From contig CP137666.1 of NCBI GenBank assembly GCA_037976565.1, forward strand, positions 9,356,592-9,420,591: 64,000 nt of DNA, read 5' to 3'. The notes under the pieces were generated by a model that did not search any database, was not told the origin of the DNA, and saw nothing but the letters and a program-made list of their open reading frames with translations. Source of the stretch: Mesocentrotus franciscanus. Taxonomy: Eukaryota; Echinodermata; Echinoidea; Camarodonta; Strongylocentrotidae. This document shows positions 23,040 through 37,222 of this stretch, one piece after another (the stretch's first letter is position 1; the number at the start of each line of letters is the position of its first letter). The translations under genes and the position numbers were made by a program.

Positions 23040-24064
23040 CCGTGGGTTCACTGCATCACGCACAAATCTTTCGCCTTTTACTAAAGATTTCCGTGCAGAG
23101 GACCGCTATGATCGGTATATAACAATTTATTATTGCCTCGTTTTCGGATGAGGCTCATAAAGATGAAAAGAAAGCAAACAAATATTTCATTACGATTTGT
23201 ACACAAAGTATTACTGAGTAATTAATGCTTTGAAGCAATTTCGACCCCACCCACTCCCCCAAAAAAAGGTACCATCAACTACTGTATAACGTTTGCAAAG
23301 TAGCAGTTTAAATCTCAAATCTTTCGTATTATATCTTGCGGGCGTATTTCACTTCAGAATAGTTCAAAGCCTTGTCTGAAGTTTATCTCAGCTGGCAACA
23401 GCACATGCCGACTGGGATATCATCCTTCAGATTTCGTATCCTCGTCTATGGTCAGTCGATCGGCGTCTGTGCAACTTTTAGACCGGTTTACTAACATATT
23501 CAAATTTATGAAAGTCTCTTGCCTGTAGAACCTTTATATAGTGACGAGTTATTGTATTAACCTATTACTAATGAATGAACTTCAATACTTGGAATTCAGT
23601 CTGCATACACTACTTGTTACTATGTCGGGCAAGCCTAGGACAAGCTTTCAGATTTTCAAGGACAACCTTTCAAGAAGAAAAAAATATGCGTAAAATTTGA
23701 AGATTTTAGTTAACCGGTCTTTTCATGATTAGGACGTAGAACAGGTGTTCTTTATTATCATTCAAATATATGTAATTAGAATAAGAATGTCACGTTCTAC
23801 GGGGTAAGTAGAGTTACTAACCATTGACTTACTAAAAATCTTTTATCTACATATTGATAACTCGATCTTTATTCAACTAGGCGTTGTGGCGTGCGCCTGT
23901 AATCCAGCTAACAGTGGAAGTTACAAACTGATTCAGCCGAGGACGCAGGTTCGAAACTGAATCGCGTCTTTCGGATGGTGACGTTAAAGGTCGGTCCCCA
24001 GACGTAAATAATCATATCTGATTGATACACGTCTGTAAAAACCCAATACACACACATTCATTAT
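23040..24064 (+). repeat. L module 6 with SINE
   Basis: An L module whose last bases are separated by the 180-bp SINE at 23876-24055. Confidence 0.93.
23876..24055 (+). mobile_element. SINE with 7SL/Alu-like head, copy 1
   Basis: The 5' part, GTGGCGTGCGCCTGTAATCC, closely resembles the start of 7SL RNA and Alu around the Pol III A box. GGTTCGAAAC at 23948-23957 is a B-box match about 55 bp on. The end is AATACACACAC. ATTCA is duplicated on both sides (23871-23875 and 24056-24060) and single in L modules without the insertion. Confidence 0.85.
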
Positions 24065-25203
24065 CCGTGGGTTCACTGCATCACGCACAAATCTTTCGCC
24101 TTTTACTAAAGATTTCCGTGCAGAGGACCGCTGTGATCGGAATTTAACAATTTATTATTGCCTCGTCTTCGGATGAGGCTCATTAATCATGAAAAGTAAG
24201 ATATCACAATAGTTTATTTAAAACAACCAATACTCCTTGGTTTCGAATAATATATGATTATTTCCTTTCGATCAACTAAACTGTTTTATTTCACGTTTTA
24301 ATTATCCGTTTTTATTAGTTGCGACGAAAAGAAGTTTCTTTCTTCCGATAGATTTGAAAACCTAGGGACCTTTAAACTATTTGTAAACAAAATCTGTTTT
24401 GTTCACAATCAAATTTGTTTGATTATATTCATGATTATTGCACGTGGTAATATATAAGGTTAGTAAACTTTCTTTGCATGTTTGTTGGCCTCATCCGAAG
24501 ACGAGGCATAAATAAATTGTTAAATTCCGATCATAGCGGTCCTCTGCACGGAAATCTTTAGTAAAAGGCGAAAGATTTGTGCGTGATGCAGTGAACCCAC
24601 GGATACTGAACAATGATCGGGATATCTAGATGTAGATATAAGGAGAGAAGCAAGTTAATAGTTAGTAAAGCTATTTTACGTTGGGCCCACGTTCTTCCAT
24701 TCTAATCAAAATATTTAAATGACCATAAAGAGGTATTCGTGTTAATGAATCAATGAAAAGGTGCTTAATTATGAATTAAAGATAAAAACATAATAAATAA
24801 TCGCCTCTTCGACTACTGTATTTAATATGTCTATTTTTATGCTTTTTTGTTTACAAACAAATTCAAGATCTTTCCCCCAAAAGGGTAATTAATAATGCAT
24901 GAAATTACATGTATACCTTTGCTGACGAAATTTATATTAGACAATTTTAGAGGCTTGTCGTAAGTTCGTCTCACATGGCAACTTGTATAATCCTGTAGAT
25001 CTCGAGTGTATGTCTATGCTCATTGTGCTCGGCGCCTGCGCACTGATAGATGATTGTGTCATACTCTCTATTGTTATTTAAATATTTGTAATTATATAGA
25101 ATAAGATTGCTATATATGAACTCAAGGTGAAATAGATCCACTAACCATTGACTTACTAAACTACTTACACCTACATTTTGATAACTCGATCTGCATTCTT
25201 TAT
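24065..25203 (+). repeat. S module 9, short subtype
   Basis: Same shortened spacer as S module 7, with GCTGTGATCGGAATTTAAC in the head. Confidence 0.92.
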
Positions 25204-26774
25204 CCGTGGGTTCACTGCATCACGCACAAATCTTTCGCCTTTTACTAAAGATTTCCGTGCAGAGGACCGCTATGATCGGTATATAACAATTTATTATTGC
25301 CTCGTTTTCGGATGAGGCTCATAAACATGAAAAGAAAGCAAACAAATATTTCATTACGATTTTGTACACAAATTATTACTGAGTAATTAATGCTTTGAAG
25401 CAATTTCGACCCCATCCCCCCACCCCCCGAAAAGGTACCATCAACTACTGTCTATAACGTTTGCAAAATTAGCAGTTTAAATCTCAAATCTTTCGTATTA
25501 TATCTTGCGGGCGTATTTCACTTCAGAATAGTTCAAAGCCTTGTCTGAAGTTTATCTCAGCTGGCAACAGCACATGCCGACTGGGATTTCATCCTTCAAA
25601 TTTTGTAGCTTCGTCTATGGTCAGTCGATCGGCGTCTGTGCAAATTTTAGACCGGTTTACTAACATATTCAAATTTATGAAAGTCTCTTGCCTGTAGAAC
25701 CTTTATATAGTGACGAGTTATTGTATTAACCTATTACTAATGAATGAACTTCAATACTTGGAATTCAGTTTGCATACACTACTTGTTACCATGGACCTAT
25801 TACGGATGGACATTCGACGTGATTCTTTCTTTGATCCAATGAGTTCCACCGCCTTCTGTTATGTGCATCTTAATGAGAACATTCAGCTGTTCTAACAATA
25901 ACGACTGCTCAAGCATTATCGGTCATTGACAAGGAGCAGTTTTCCTCTTTTGGGTTTTGTTTGGATGGTGTGCTCTGTAAGAGTGTGTCTTTTAAAAAGC
26001 ATCCCCAATGGGGAGCAGCAAAGTGGAAAAGCAGACGATTTTGGTGATATGAAATGTATTATTACTGATTCGCACACTCGCACACACCCATGACCTTATA
26101 AAACAATTAGAAGGCCATGATCTTTATAAGCCCTGTGCATTGTAACTTTGGAATATTATGAGGAAATTGGAAACGGGATTTTAAATCACAACCAATCCAA
26201 ATATAACCTCTATCTGGAAATATAAACGTGTTTTTCAAAATAAAATACAGTACACGGAACAACAATTTCCGATTATAAACCAGAACTGCACATCGATTTT
26301 CCATGATTTAAGCGAGTTATTATCTTCTGCGCATGATGATTAACTTGTGTAAAATCACTATCCTGATTCTGTCCCGGCTTTTTGGCGGTGGACCTCATGA
26401 GATCAAAGTGAAGAAACATGTACGGAATGTTATTGAAACGACATTGACGGAGACAATCACAATGAATTCGTTAAGAAAACGACGAATGTCCATCCGTAAT
26501 AGGTCCATGTTGTTACTATGTCGGGCAAGCCTAGGACAAGCTTTCAGATTTTCAAGGACAACCTTTCAAGAAGAAAAAAATATGCGTAAAATTTGAAGAT
26601 TTAGTTAACCGGTCTTTTAATGATTAGGACGTAGGACATGTGTTCTCTATTATCATTCAAATAGTTGTAATTAGAATAAGAATGTCACGTTCTACGGGGT
26701 AAGTAGAGTTACTAACCATTGACTTACTAAAACTCTTTTATCTACATATTGATAACTCGATCTTTATTCATTAT
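25204..26774 (+). repeat. L module 7 with MITE
   Basis: Second member of the repeating S, L+MITE, S, L+SINE order, 4,916 bp after L module 5. Confidence 0.93.
25790..26509. mobile_element. Non-autonomous DNA transposon in L, copy 2
   Basis: Same insertion point and termini as copy 1; 720 bp, with small internal deletions (for example CGCACACTCGCACACACC). Confidence 0.9.
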
Positions 26775-27957
26775 TTTTGGGTTCACTGCATCACGCACAA
26801 ATCTTTCGCCTTTACTAAAGATTTCCGTGCAGAGGACCGCTATGATCGGTATATAACAATTTATTATTGCCTCGTCTTCGGATGATGCTCATTAATCATG
26901 AAAAGTAAGATATCACAATAGTTTATTTAAAACAACCAATACTCCTTGGTTTCGAATAATATATGATTATTTCCTTTCGATCAACTAAACTGTTTTATTG
27001 CACGCTTTAATTATCCGTTTTTATTAATAAATTGTTGCGACGAAAAGAAGTACTCTTTACACTCCTATAGCGCTCTTTGATTGTTTGTTCTTTCTTCCGA
27101 TAGTTTTGAAAACCTAGGGACCTTTAAACTATTTGTAAACAAAATCTGTTTTGTTCACAATGAAATTTGTTTGATAATATTCATGATTATTGCACGTGGT
27201 AATATATAAGGTTAGTAAACTTTCTTTGCATGTTTGTTGGCCTCATCCGAAGACGAGGCATAAATAAATTGTTAAATTCCGATCATAGCGGTCCTCTGCA
27301 CGGAAATCTTTAGTAAAAGGCGAAAGATTTGTGCGTGATGCAGTGAACCCACGGATACTGAACCATGATCGGGATATCTAAATGTAGATATAAGGAGAGT
27401 AGCAAGTTAATAGTTAGTAAAGCTATTGTACGTTGGGCCCACGATCTTCCATTCTAATCAAAATATTTAAATGACCATAAAGAGGTATTCATGTTAATGA
27501 ACCAATGAAAAGGTGCTTAATTATGAATTAAAGATAAAAACATAATAAAGTAATCGCCTCTTCGACCACTGTATTTAATATGTCTATTTTTATACTTTTT
27601 TGTTTATAAACAAATTCAAGATCTTTCCCCCAAAAGGGTAATTAATAATGCATGAAATTACATGTATACCTTTGCTGACGAAATTTATATTAGACAATTT
27701 TAGAGGCTTGTCGTAAGTTCGTCTCACATGGCAACTTGTATTAATCCTGTAGATCTCGAGTGTATGTCTATGCTCATTGTGCTCGGCGCCTGCGCACTGA
27801 TAGATGATTGTGTCATACTCGCTATTGTTATTTAAATATTTATAAATATGGAGAATGAGATTGCTATATATGAACTCAAGGTGAAATAGATCCACTAACC
27901 ATTGACTTACTAAACTACTTACACCTACATTTTGATAACTCGATCTGCATTCTTTAT
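26775..27957 (+). repeat. S module 10, altered head
   Basis: TTTTGGG head start and GATGATGC hairpin end, as in the other S modules that follow a MITE-bearing L. Confidence 0.92.
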
Positions 27958-28979
27958 CCGTGGGTTCACTGCATCACGCACAAATCTTTCGCCTTTTACT
28001 AAAGATTTCCGTGCAGAGGACCGCTATGATCGGTATATAACAATTTATTATTGCCTCGTTTTCGGATGAGGCTCATAAAGATGAAAAGAAAGCAAACAAA
28101 TATTTCATTACGATTTGTACACAAAGTATTACTGAGTAATTAATGCTTTGAAGCAATTTCGACCCCACCCACCCAAAAAAAAGGTACCATCAACTACTGT
28201 ATAACGTTTGCAAAGTAGCAGTTTAAATCTCAAATCTTTCGTATTATATCTTGCGGGCGTATTTCACTTCAGAATAGTTCAAAGCCTTGTCTGAAGTTTA
28301 TCTCAGCTGGCAACAGCACATGCCGACTGGGATATCATCCTTCAGATTTCGTATCCTCGTCTATGGTCAGTCGATCGGCGTCTGTGCAACTTTTAGACCG
28401 GTTTACTAACATATTCAAATTTATGAAAGTCTCTTGCCTGTAGAACCTTTATATAGTGACGAGTTATTGTATTAACCTATTACTAATGAATGAACTTCAA
28501 TACTTGGAATTCAGTCTGCATACACTACTTGTTACTATGTCGGGCAAGCCTAGGACAAGCTTTCAGATTTTCAAGGACAACCTTTCAAGAAGAAAAAAAT
28601 ATGCGTAAAATTTGAAGATTTTAGTTAACCGGTCTTTTCATGATTAGGACGTAGAACAGGTGTTCTTTATTATCATTCAAATATATGTAATTAGAATAAG
28701 AATGTCACGTTCTACGGGGTAAGTAGAGTTACTAACCATTGACTTACTAAAAATCTTTTATCTACATATTGATAACTCGATCTTTATTCAACTAGGCGTT
28801 GTGGCGTGCGCCTGTAATCCAGCTAACAGTGGAAGTTACAAACTGATTCAGCCGAGGACGCAGGTTCGAAACTGAATCGCGTCTTTCGGATGGTGACGTT
28901 AAAGGTCGGTCCCCAGACGTAAATAATCATATCTGATTGATACACGTCTGTAAAAACCCAATACACACACATTCATTAT
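27958..28979 (+). repeat. L module 8 with SINE
   Basis: Lies 4,918 bp after L module 6. The C tract is short (CCCACCCACCCAAAAAAAA). Confidence 0.93.
28791..28970 (+). mobile_element. SINE with 7SL/Alu-like head, copy 2
   Basis: Identical in length and position within L to copy 1, with the same ATTCA duplication. Confidence 0.85.
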
Positions 28980-30117
28980 CCGTGGGTTCACTGCATCACG
29001 CACAAATCTTTCGCCTTTACTAAAGATTTCCGTGCAGAGGACCGCTGTGATCGGAATTTAACAATTTATTATTGCCTCGTCTTCGGATGAGGCTCATTAA
29101 TCATGAAAAGTAAGATATCACAATAGTTTATTTAAAACAACCAATACTCCTTGGTTTCGAATAATATATGATTATTTCCTTTCGATCAACTAAACTGTTT
29201 TATTTCACGTTTTAATTATCCGTTTTTATTAGTTGCGACGAAAAGAAGTTTCTTTCTTCCGATAGATTTGAAAACCTAGGGACCTTTAAACTATTTGTAA
29301 ACAAAATCTGTTTTGTTCACAATCAAATTTGTTTGATTATATTCATGATTATTGCACGTGGTAATATATAAGGTTAGTAAACTTTCTTTGCATGTTTGTT
29401 GGCCTCATCCGAAGACGAGGCATAAATAAATTGTTAAATTCCGATCATAGCGGTCCTCTGCACGGAAATCTTTAGTAAAAGGCGAAAGATTTGTGCGTGA
29501 TGCAGTGAACCCACGGATACTGAACCATGATCGGGATATCTAAATGTAGATATAAGGAGAGTAGCAAGTTAATAGTTAGTAAAGCTATTGTACGTTGGGC
29601 CCACGATCTTCCATTCTAATCAAAATATTTAAATGACCATAAAGAGGTATTCATGTTAATGAACCAATGAAAAGGTGCTTAATTATGAATTAAAGATAAA
29701 AACATAATAAAGTAATCGCCTCTTCGACCACTGTATTTAATATGTCTATTTTTATGCTTTTTTGTTTACAAACAAATTCAAGATCTTTCCCCCAAAAGGG
29801 TAATTAATAATGCATGAAATTACATGTATACCTTTGCTGACGAAATTTATATTAGACAATTTTAGAGGCTTGTCGTAAGTTCGTCTCACATGGCAACTTG
29901 TATTAATCCTGTAGATCTCGAGTGTATGTCTATGCTCATTGTGCTCGGCGCCTGCGCACTGATAGATGATTGTGTCATACTCGCTATTGTTATTTAAATA
30001 TTTATATATGGAGAATGAGATTGCTATATATGAACTCAAGGTGAAATAGATCCACTAACCATTGACTTACTAAACTACTTACACCTACATTTTGATAACT
30101 CGATCTGCATTCTTTAT
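28980..30117 (+). repeat. S module 11, short subtype, recombinant
   Basis: Its 5' half is like S module 9, but from GAACCATGATCGGG onward it carries the variants of the MITE-linked S (CTAAATGTAG, TTCATGTTAATGAACC). This suggests an internal crossover or conversion. Confidence 0.9.
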
Positions 30118-31149
30118 CCGTGGGTTCACTGCATCACGCACAAATCTTTCGCCTTTTACTAAAGATTTCCGTGCAGAGGACCGCTATGATCGGTATATAA
30201 CAATTTATTATTGCCTCGTTTTCGGATGAGGCTCATAAAGATGAAAAGAAAGCAAACAAATATTTCATTACGATTTGTACACAAAGTATTACTGAGTAAT
30301 TAATGCTTTGAAGCAATTTCGACCCCACCCACTCCCCCCCCCCAAAAAAAAAGGTACCATCAACTACTGTATAACGTTTGCAAAGTAGCAGTTTAAATCT
30401 CAAATCTTTCGTATTATATCTTGCGGGCGTATTTCACTTCAGAATAGTTCAAAGCCTTGTCTGAAGTTTATCTCAGCTGGCAACAGCACATGCCGACTGG
30501 GATATCATCCTTCAGATTTCGTATCCTCGTCTATGGTCAGTCGATCGGCGTCTGTGCAACTTTTAGACCGGTTTACTAACATATTCAAATTTATGAAAGT
30601 CTCTTGCCTGTAGAACCTTTATATAGTGACGAGTTATTGTATTAACCTATTACTAATGAATGAACTTCAATACTTGGAATTCAGTCTGCATACACTACTT
30701 GTTACTATGTCGGGCAAGCCTAGGACAAGCTTTCAGATTTTCAAGGACAACCTTTCAAGAAGAAAAAAATATGCGTAAAATTTGAAGATTTTAGTTAACC
30801 GGTCTTTTCATGATTAGGACGTAGAACAGGTGTTCTTTATTATCATTCAAATATATGTAATTAGAATAAGAATGTCACGTTCTACGGGGTAAGTAGAGTT
30901 ACTAACCATTGACTTACTAAAAATCTTTTATCTACATATTGATAACTCGATCTTTATTCAACTAGGCGTTGTGGCGTGCGCCTGTAATCCAGCTAACAGT
31001 GGAAGTTACAAACTGATTCAGCCGAGGACGCAGGTTCGAAACTGAATCGCGTCTTTCGGATGGTGACGTTAAAGGTCGGTCCCCAGACGTAAATAATCAT
31101 ATCTGATTGATACACGTCTGTAAAAACCCAATACACACACATTCATTAT
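30118..31149 (+). repeat. L module 9 with SINE
   Basis: Follows the recombinant S, so two L+SINE modules are separated by a single S rather than by a full 4.9-kb unit. Long C tract at 30333-30343. Confidence 0.93.
30961..31140 (+). mobile_element. SINE with 7SL/Alu-like head, copy 3
   Basis: Same site, length and flanking ATTCA as copies 1 and 2. Confidence 0.85.
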
Positions 31150-32288
31150 CCGTGGGTTCACTGCATCACGCACAAATCTTTCGCCTTTTACTAAAGATTT
31201 CCGTGCAGAGGACCGCTGTGATCGGAATTTAACAATTTATTATTGCCTCGTCTTCGGATGAGGCTCATTAATCATGAAAAGTAAGATATCACAATAGTTT
31301 ATTTAAAACAACCAATACTCCTTGGTTTCGAATAATATATGATTATTTCCTTTCGATCAACTAAACTGTTTTATTTCACGTTTTAATTATCCGTTTTTAT
31401 TAGTTGCGACGAAAAGAAGTTTCTTTCTTCCGATAGATTTGAAAACCTAGGGACCTTTAAACTATTTGTAAACAAAATCTGTTTTGTTCACAATCAAATT
31501 TGTTTGATTATATTCATGATTATTGCACGTGGTAATATATAAGGTTAGTAAACTTTCTTTGCATGTTTGTTGGCCTCATCCGAAGACGAGGCATAAATAA
31601 ATTGTTAAATTCCGATCATAGCGGTCCTCTGCACGGAAATCTTTAGTAAAAGGCGAAAGATTTGTGCGTGATGCAGTGAACCCACGGATACTGAACAATG
31701 ATCGGGATATCTAGATGTAGATATAAGGAGAGAAGCAAGTTAATAGTTAGTAAAGCTATTTTACGTTGGGCCCACGTTCTTCCATTCTAATCAAAATATT
31801 TAAATGACCATAAAGAGGTATTCGTGTTAATGAATCAATGAAAAGGTGCTTAATTTTGAATTAAAGATAAAAACATAATAAATAATCGCCTCTTCGACTA
31901 CTGTATTTAATATGTCTATTTTTATGCTTTTTGTTTACAAACAAATTCAAGATCTTTCCCCCAAAAGGGTAATTAATAATGCATGAAATTACATGTATAC
32001 CTTTGCTGACGAAATTTATATTAGACAATTTTAGAGGCTTGTCGTAAGTTCGTCTCACATGGCAACTTGTATAAATCCTGTAGATCTCGAGTGTATGTCT
32101 ATGCTCATTGTGCTCGGCGCCTGCGCACTGATAGATGATTGTGTCATACTCTCTATTGTTATTTAAATATTTGTAATTATATAGAATAAGATTGCTATAT
32201 ATGAACTCATGGTGAAATAGATCCACTAACCATTGACTTACTAAACTACTTACACCTACATTTTGATAACTCGATCTGCATTCTTTAT
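31150..32288 (+). repeat. S module 12, short subtype
   Basis: Shares TTGTATAAATCCTG and GAACTCATGGTG with S modules 7 and 17. Confidence 0.92.
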
Positions 32289-33859
32289 CCGTGGGTTCAC
32301 TGCATCACGCACAAATCTTTCGCCTTTTACTAAAGATTTCCGTGCAGAGGACCGCTATGATCGGTATATAACAATTTATTATTGCCTCGTTTTCGGATGA
32401 GGCTCATAAACATGAAAAGAAAGCAAACAAATATTTCATTACGATTTTGTACACAAATTATTACTGAGTAATTAATGCTTTGAAGCAATTTCGACCCCAT
32501 CCCCCCCCGAAAAGGTACCATCAACTACTGTCTATAACGTTTGCAAAATTAGCAGTTTAAATCTCAAATCTTTCGTATTATATCTTGCGGGCGTATTTCA
32601 CTTCAGAATAGTTCAAAGCCTTGTCTGAAGTTTATCTCAGCTGGCAACAGCACATGCCGACTGGGATTTCATCCTTCAAATTTTGTAGCTTCGTCTATGG
32701 TCAGTCGATCGGCGTCTGTGCAAATTTTAGACCGGTTTACTAACATATTCAAATTTATGAAAGTCTCTTGCCTGTAGAACCTTTATATAGTGACGAGTTA
32801 TTGTATTAACCTATTACTAATGAATGAACTTCAATACTTGGAATTCAGTTTGCATACACTACTTGTTACCATGGACCTATTACGGATGGACATTCGACGT
32901 GATTCTTTCTTTGATCCAATGAGTTCCACCGCCTTCTGTTATGTGCATCTTAATGAGAACATTCAGCTGTTCTAACAATAACGACTGCTCAAGCATTATC
33001 GGTCATTGACAAGGGAGCAGTTTTCCTCTTTTGGGTTTTGTTTGGATGGTGTGCTCTGTAAGAGTGTGTCTTTTAAAAAAAGCATCCCCAATGGGGAGCA
33101 GCAAAGTGGAAAAGCAGACGATTTTGGTGATATGAAATGTATTATTACTGATTCGCACACTTTCGCACACACCCATGACCTTATAAAACAATTAGAAGGC
33201 CATGATCTTTATAAGCCCTGTGCATTGTAACTTTGGAATATTATGAGGAAATTGGAAACGGGATTTTAAATCACAACCAATCCAAATATAACCTCTATCT
33301 GGAAATATAAACGTGTTTTTCAAAATAAAATACAGTACACGGAACAACAATTTCCGATTATAAACCAGAACTGCACATCGATTTTCCATGATTTAAGCGA
33401 GTTATTATCTTCTGCGCATGATGATTAACTTGTGTAAAATCACTATCCTGATTCTGTCCCGGCTTTTTGGCGGTGGACCTCATGAGATCAAAGTGAAGAA
33501 ACATGTACGGAATGTTATTGAAACGACATTGACGGAGACAATCACAATGAATTCGTTAAGAAAACGACGAATGTCCATCCGTAATAGGTCCATGTTGTTA
33601 CTATGTCGGGCAAGCCTAGGACAAGCTTTCAGATTTTCAAGGACAACCTTTCAAGAAGAAAAAAATATGCGTAAAATTTGAAGATTTAGTTAACCGGTCT
33701 TTTAATGATTAGGACGTAGGACATGTGTTCTCTATTATCATTCAAATAGTTGTAATTAGAATAAGAATGTCACGTTCTACGGGGTAAGTAGAGTTACTAA
33801 CCATTGACTTACTAAAACTCTTTTATCTACATATTGATAACTCGATCTTTATTCATTAT
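32289..33859 (+). repeat. L module 10 with MITE
   Basis: Third MITE-bearing L; its tract reads CCCCATCCCCCCCCGAAAAGG. Confidence 0.93.
32870..33594. mobile_element. Non-autonomous DNA transposon in L, copy 3
   Basis: 725 bp, the longest copy, with TTTTAAAAAAAGCATCC where copies 1 and 2 have fewer A. Same TTGTTAC flanks. Confidence 0.9.
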
Positions 33860-35043
33860 TTTTGGGTTCACTGCATCACGCACAAATCTTTCGCCTTTTA
33901 CTAAAGATTTCCGTGCAGAGGACCGCTATGATCGGTATATAACAATTTATTATTGCCTCGTCTTCGGATGATGCTCATTAATCATGAAAAGTAAGATATC
34001 ACAATAGTTTATTTAAAACAACCAATACTCCTTGGTTTCGAATAATATATGATTATTTCCTTTCGATCAACTAAACTGTTTTATTGCACGCTTTAATTAT
34101 CCGTTTTTATTAATAAATTGTTGCGACGAAAAGAAGTACTCTTTACACTCCTATAGCGCTCTTTGATTGTTTGTTCTTTCTTCCGATAGTTTTGAAAACC
34201 TAGGGACCTTTAAACTATTTGTAAACAAAATCTGTTTTGTTCACAATGAAATTTGTTTGATAATATTCATGATTATTGCACGTGGTAATATATAAGGTTA
34301 GTAAACTTTCTTTGCATGTTTGTTGGCCTCATCCGAAGACGAGGCATAAATAAATTGTTAAATTCCGATCATAGCGGTCCTCTGCACGGAAATCTTTAGT
34401 AAAAGGCGAAAGATTTGTGCGTGATGCAGTGAACCCACGGATACTGAACCATGATCGGGATATCTAAATGTAGATATAAGGAGAGTAGCAAGTTAATAGT
34501 TAGTAAAGCTATTGTACGTTGGGCCCACGATCTTCCATTCTAATCAAAATATTTAAATGACCATAAAGAGGTATTCATGTTAATGAACCAATGAAAAGGT
34601 GCTTAATTATGAATTAAAGATAAAAACATAATAAAGTAATCGCCTCTTCGACCACTGTATTTAATATGTCTATTTTTATACTTTTTTGTTTATAAACAAA
34701 TTCAAGATCTTTCCCCCAAAAGGGTAATTAATAATGCATGAAATTACATGTATACCTTTGCTGACGAAATTTATATTAGACAATTTTAGAGGCTTGTCGT
34801 AAGTTCGTCTCACATGGCAACTTGTATTAATCCTGTAGATCTCGAGTGTATGTCTATGCTCATTGTGCTCGGCGCCTGCGCACTGATAGATGATTGTGTC
34901 ATACTCGCTATTGTTATTTAAATATTTATAAATATGGAGAATGAGATTGCTATATATGAACTCAAGGTGAAATAGATCCACTAACCATTGACTTACTAAA
35001 CTACTTACACCTACATTTTGATAACTCGATCTGCATTCTTTAT
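33860..35043 (+). repeat. S module 13, altered head
   Basis: TTTTGGG head start and GATGATGC hairpin end, following the MITE-bearing L. Confidence 0.92.
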
Positions 35044-36075
35044 CCGTGGGTTCACTGCATCACGCACAAATCTTTCGCCTTTTACTAAAGATTTCCGTGC
35101 AGAGGACCGCTATGATCGGTATATAACAATTTATTATTGCCTCGTTTTCGGATGAGGCTCATAAAGATGAAAAGAAAGCAAACAAATATTTCATTACGAT
35201 TTGTACACAAAGTATTACTGAGTAATTAATGCTTTGAAGCAATTTCGACCCCACCCACTCCCCCCCCCCAAAAAAAAAGGTACCATCAACTACTGTATAA
35301 CGTTTGCAAAGTAGCAGTTTAAATCTCAAATCTTTCGTATTATATCTTGCGGGCGTATTTCACTTCAGAATAGTTCAAAGCCTTGTCTGAAGTTTATCTC
35401 AGCTGGCAACAGCACATGCCGACTGGGATATCATCCTTCAGATTTCGTATCCTCGTCTATGGTCAGTCGATCGGCGTCTGTGCAACTTTTAGACCGGTTT
35501 ACTAACATATTCAAATTTATGAAAGTCTCTTGCCTGTAGAACCTTTATATAGTGACGAGTTATTGTATTAACCTATTACTAATGAATGAACTTCAATACT
35601 TGGAATTCAGTCTGCATACACTACTTGTTACTATGTCGGGCAAGCCTAGGACAAGCTTTCAGATTTTCAAGGACAACCTTTCAAGAAGAAAAAAATATGC
35701 GTAAAATTTGAAGATTTTAGTTAACCGGTCTTTTCATGATTAGGACGTAGAACAGGTGTTCTTTATTATCATTCAAATATATGTAATTAGAATAAGAATG
35801 TCACGTTCTACGGGGTAAGTAGAGTTACTAACCATTGACTTACTAAAAATCTTTTATCTACATATTGATAACTCGATCTTTATTCAACTAGGCGTTGTGG
35901 CGTGCGCCTGTAATCCAGCTAACAGTGGAAGTTACAAACTGATTCAGCCGAGGACGCAGGTTCGAAACTGAATCGCGTCTTTCGGATGGTGACGTTAAAG
36001 GTCGGTCCCCAGACGTAAATAATCATATCTGATTGATACACGTCTGTAAAAACCCAATACACACACATTCATTAT
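35044..36075 (+). repeat. L module 11 with SINE
   Basis: C tract at 35260-35269 followed by nine A. Confidence 0.93.
35887..36066 (+). mobile_element. SINE with 7SL/Alu-like head, copy 4
   Basis: Same site and flanks as the other copies. Confidence 0.85.
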
Positions 36076-37222
36076 CCGTGGGTTCACTGCATCACGCACA
36101 AATCTTTCGCCTTTACTAAAGATTTCCGTGCAGAGGACCGCTGTGATCGGAATTTAACAATTTATTATTGCCTCGTCTTCGGATGAGGCTCATTAATCAT
36201 GAAAAGTAAGATATCACAATAGTTTATTTAAAACAACCAATACTCCTTGGTTTCGAATAATATATGATTATTTCCATTCGATCAACTAAACTGTTTTATT
36301 TCACGTTTTAATTATCCGTTTTTATTAATAAATTGTTGCGACGAAAAGAAGTTTCTTTCTTCCGATAGATTTGAAAACCTAGGGACCTTTAAACTATTTG
36401 TTAACAAAATCTGTTTTGTTCACAATCAAATTTGTTTGATTATATTCATGATTATTGCACGTGGTAATATATAAAGTTAGTAAACTTTCTTTGCATGTTT
36501 GTTGGCCTCATCCGAAGACGAGGCATAAATAAATTGTTAAATTCCGATCATAGCGGTCCTCTGCACGGAAATCTTTAGTAAAAGGCGAAAGATTTGTGCG
36601 TGATGCAGTGAACCCACGGATACTGAACAATGATCGGGATATCTAGATGTAGATATAAGGAGAGTAGCAAGTTAATAGTTAGTAAAGCTATTTTACGTTG
36701 GGCCCACGATCTTCCATTCTAATCAAAATATTTAAATGACCATAAAGAGGTATTCGTGTTAATGAATCAATGAAAAGGTGCTTAATTATGAATTAAAGAT
36801 AAAAACATAATAAAGTAATCGCCTCTTCGACCACTGTATTTAATATGTCTATTTTTATGCTTTTTTGTTTACAAACAAATTCAAGATCTTTCCCCCAAAA
36901 GGGTAATTAATAATGCATGAAATTACATGTATACCTTTGCTGACGAAATTTATATTAGACAATTTTAGAGGCTTGTCGTAAGTTCGTCTCACATGGCAAC
37001 TTGTATTAATCCTGTAGATCTCGAGTGTATGTCTATGCTCATTGTGCTCGGCGCCTGCGCACTGATAGATGATTGTGTCATACTCTCTATTGTTATTTAA
37101 ATATTTGTAATTATATAGAATAAGATTGCTATATATGAACTCAAGGTGAAATAGATCCACTAACCATTGACTTACTAAACTACTTACACCTACATTTTGA
37201 TAACTCGATCTGCATTCTTTAT
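36076..37222 (+). repeat. S module 14, intermediate-length subtype
   Basis: Keeps AATAAATTGTTGCGACG but lacks the segment with CTCCTATAGCGCTC. Has TTGTTAACAAAATCTG, shared with the S at 48149. Confidence 0.92.
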
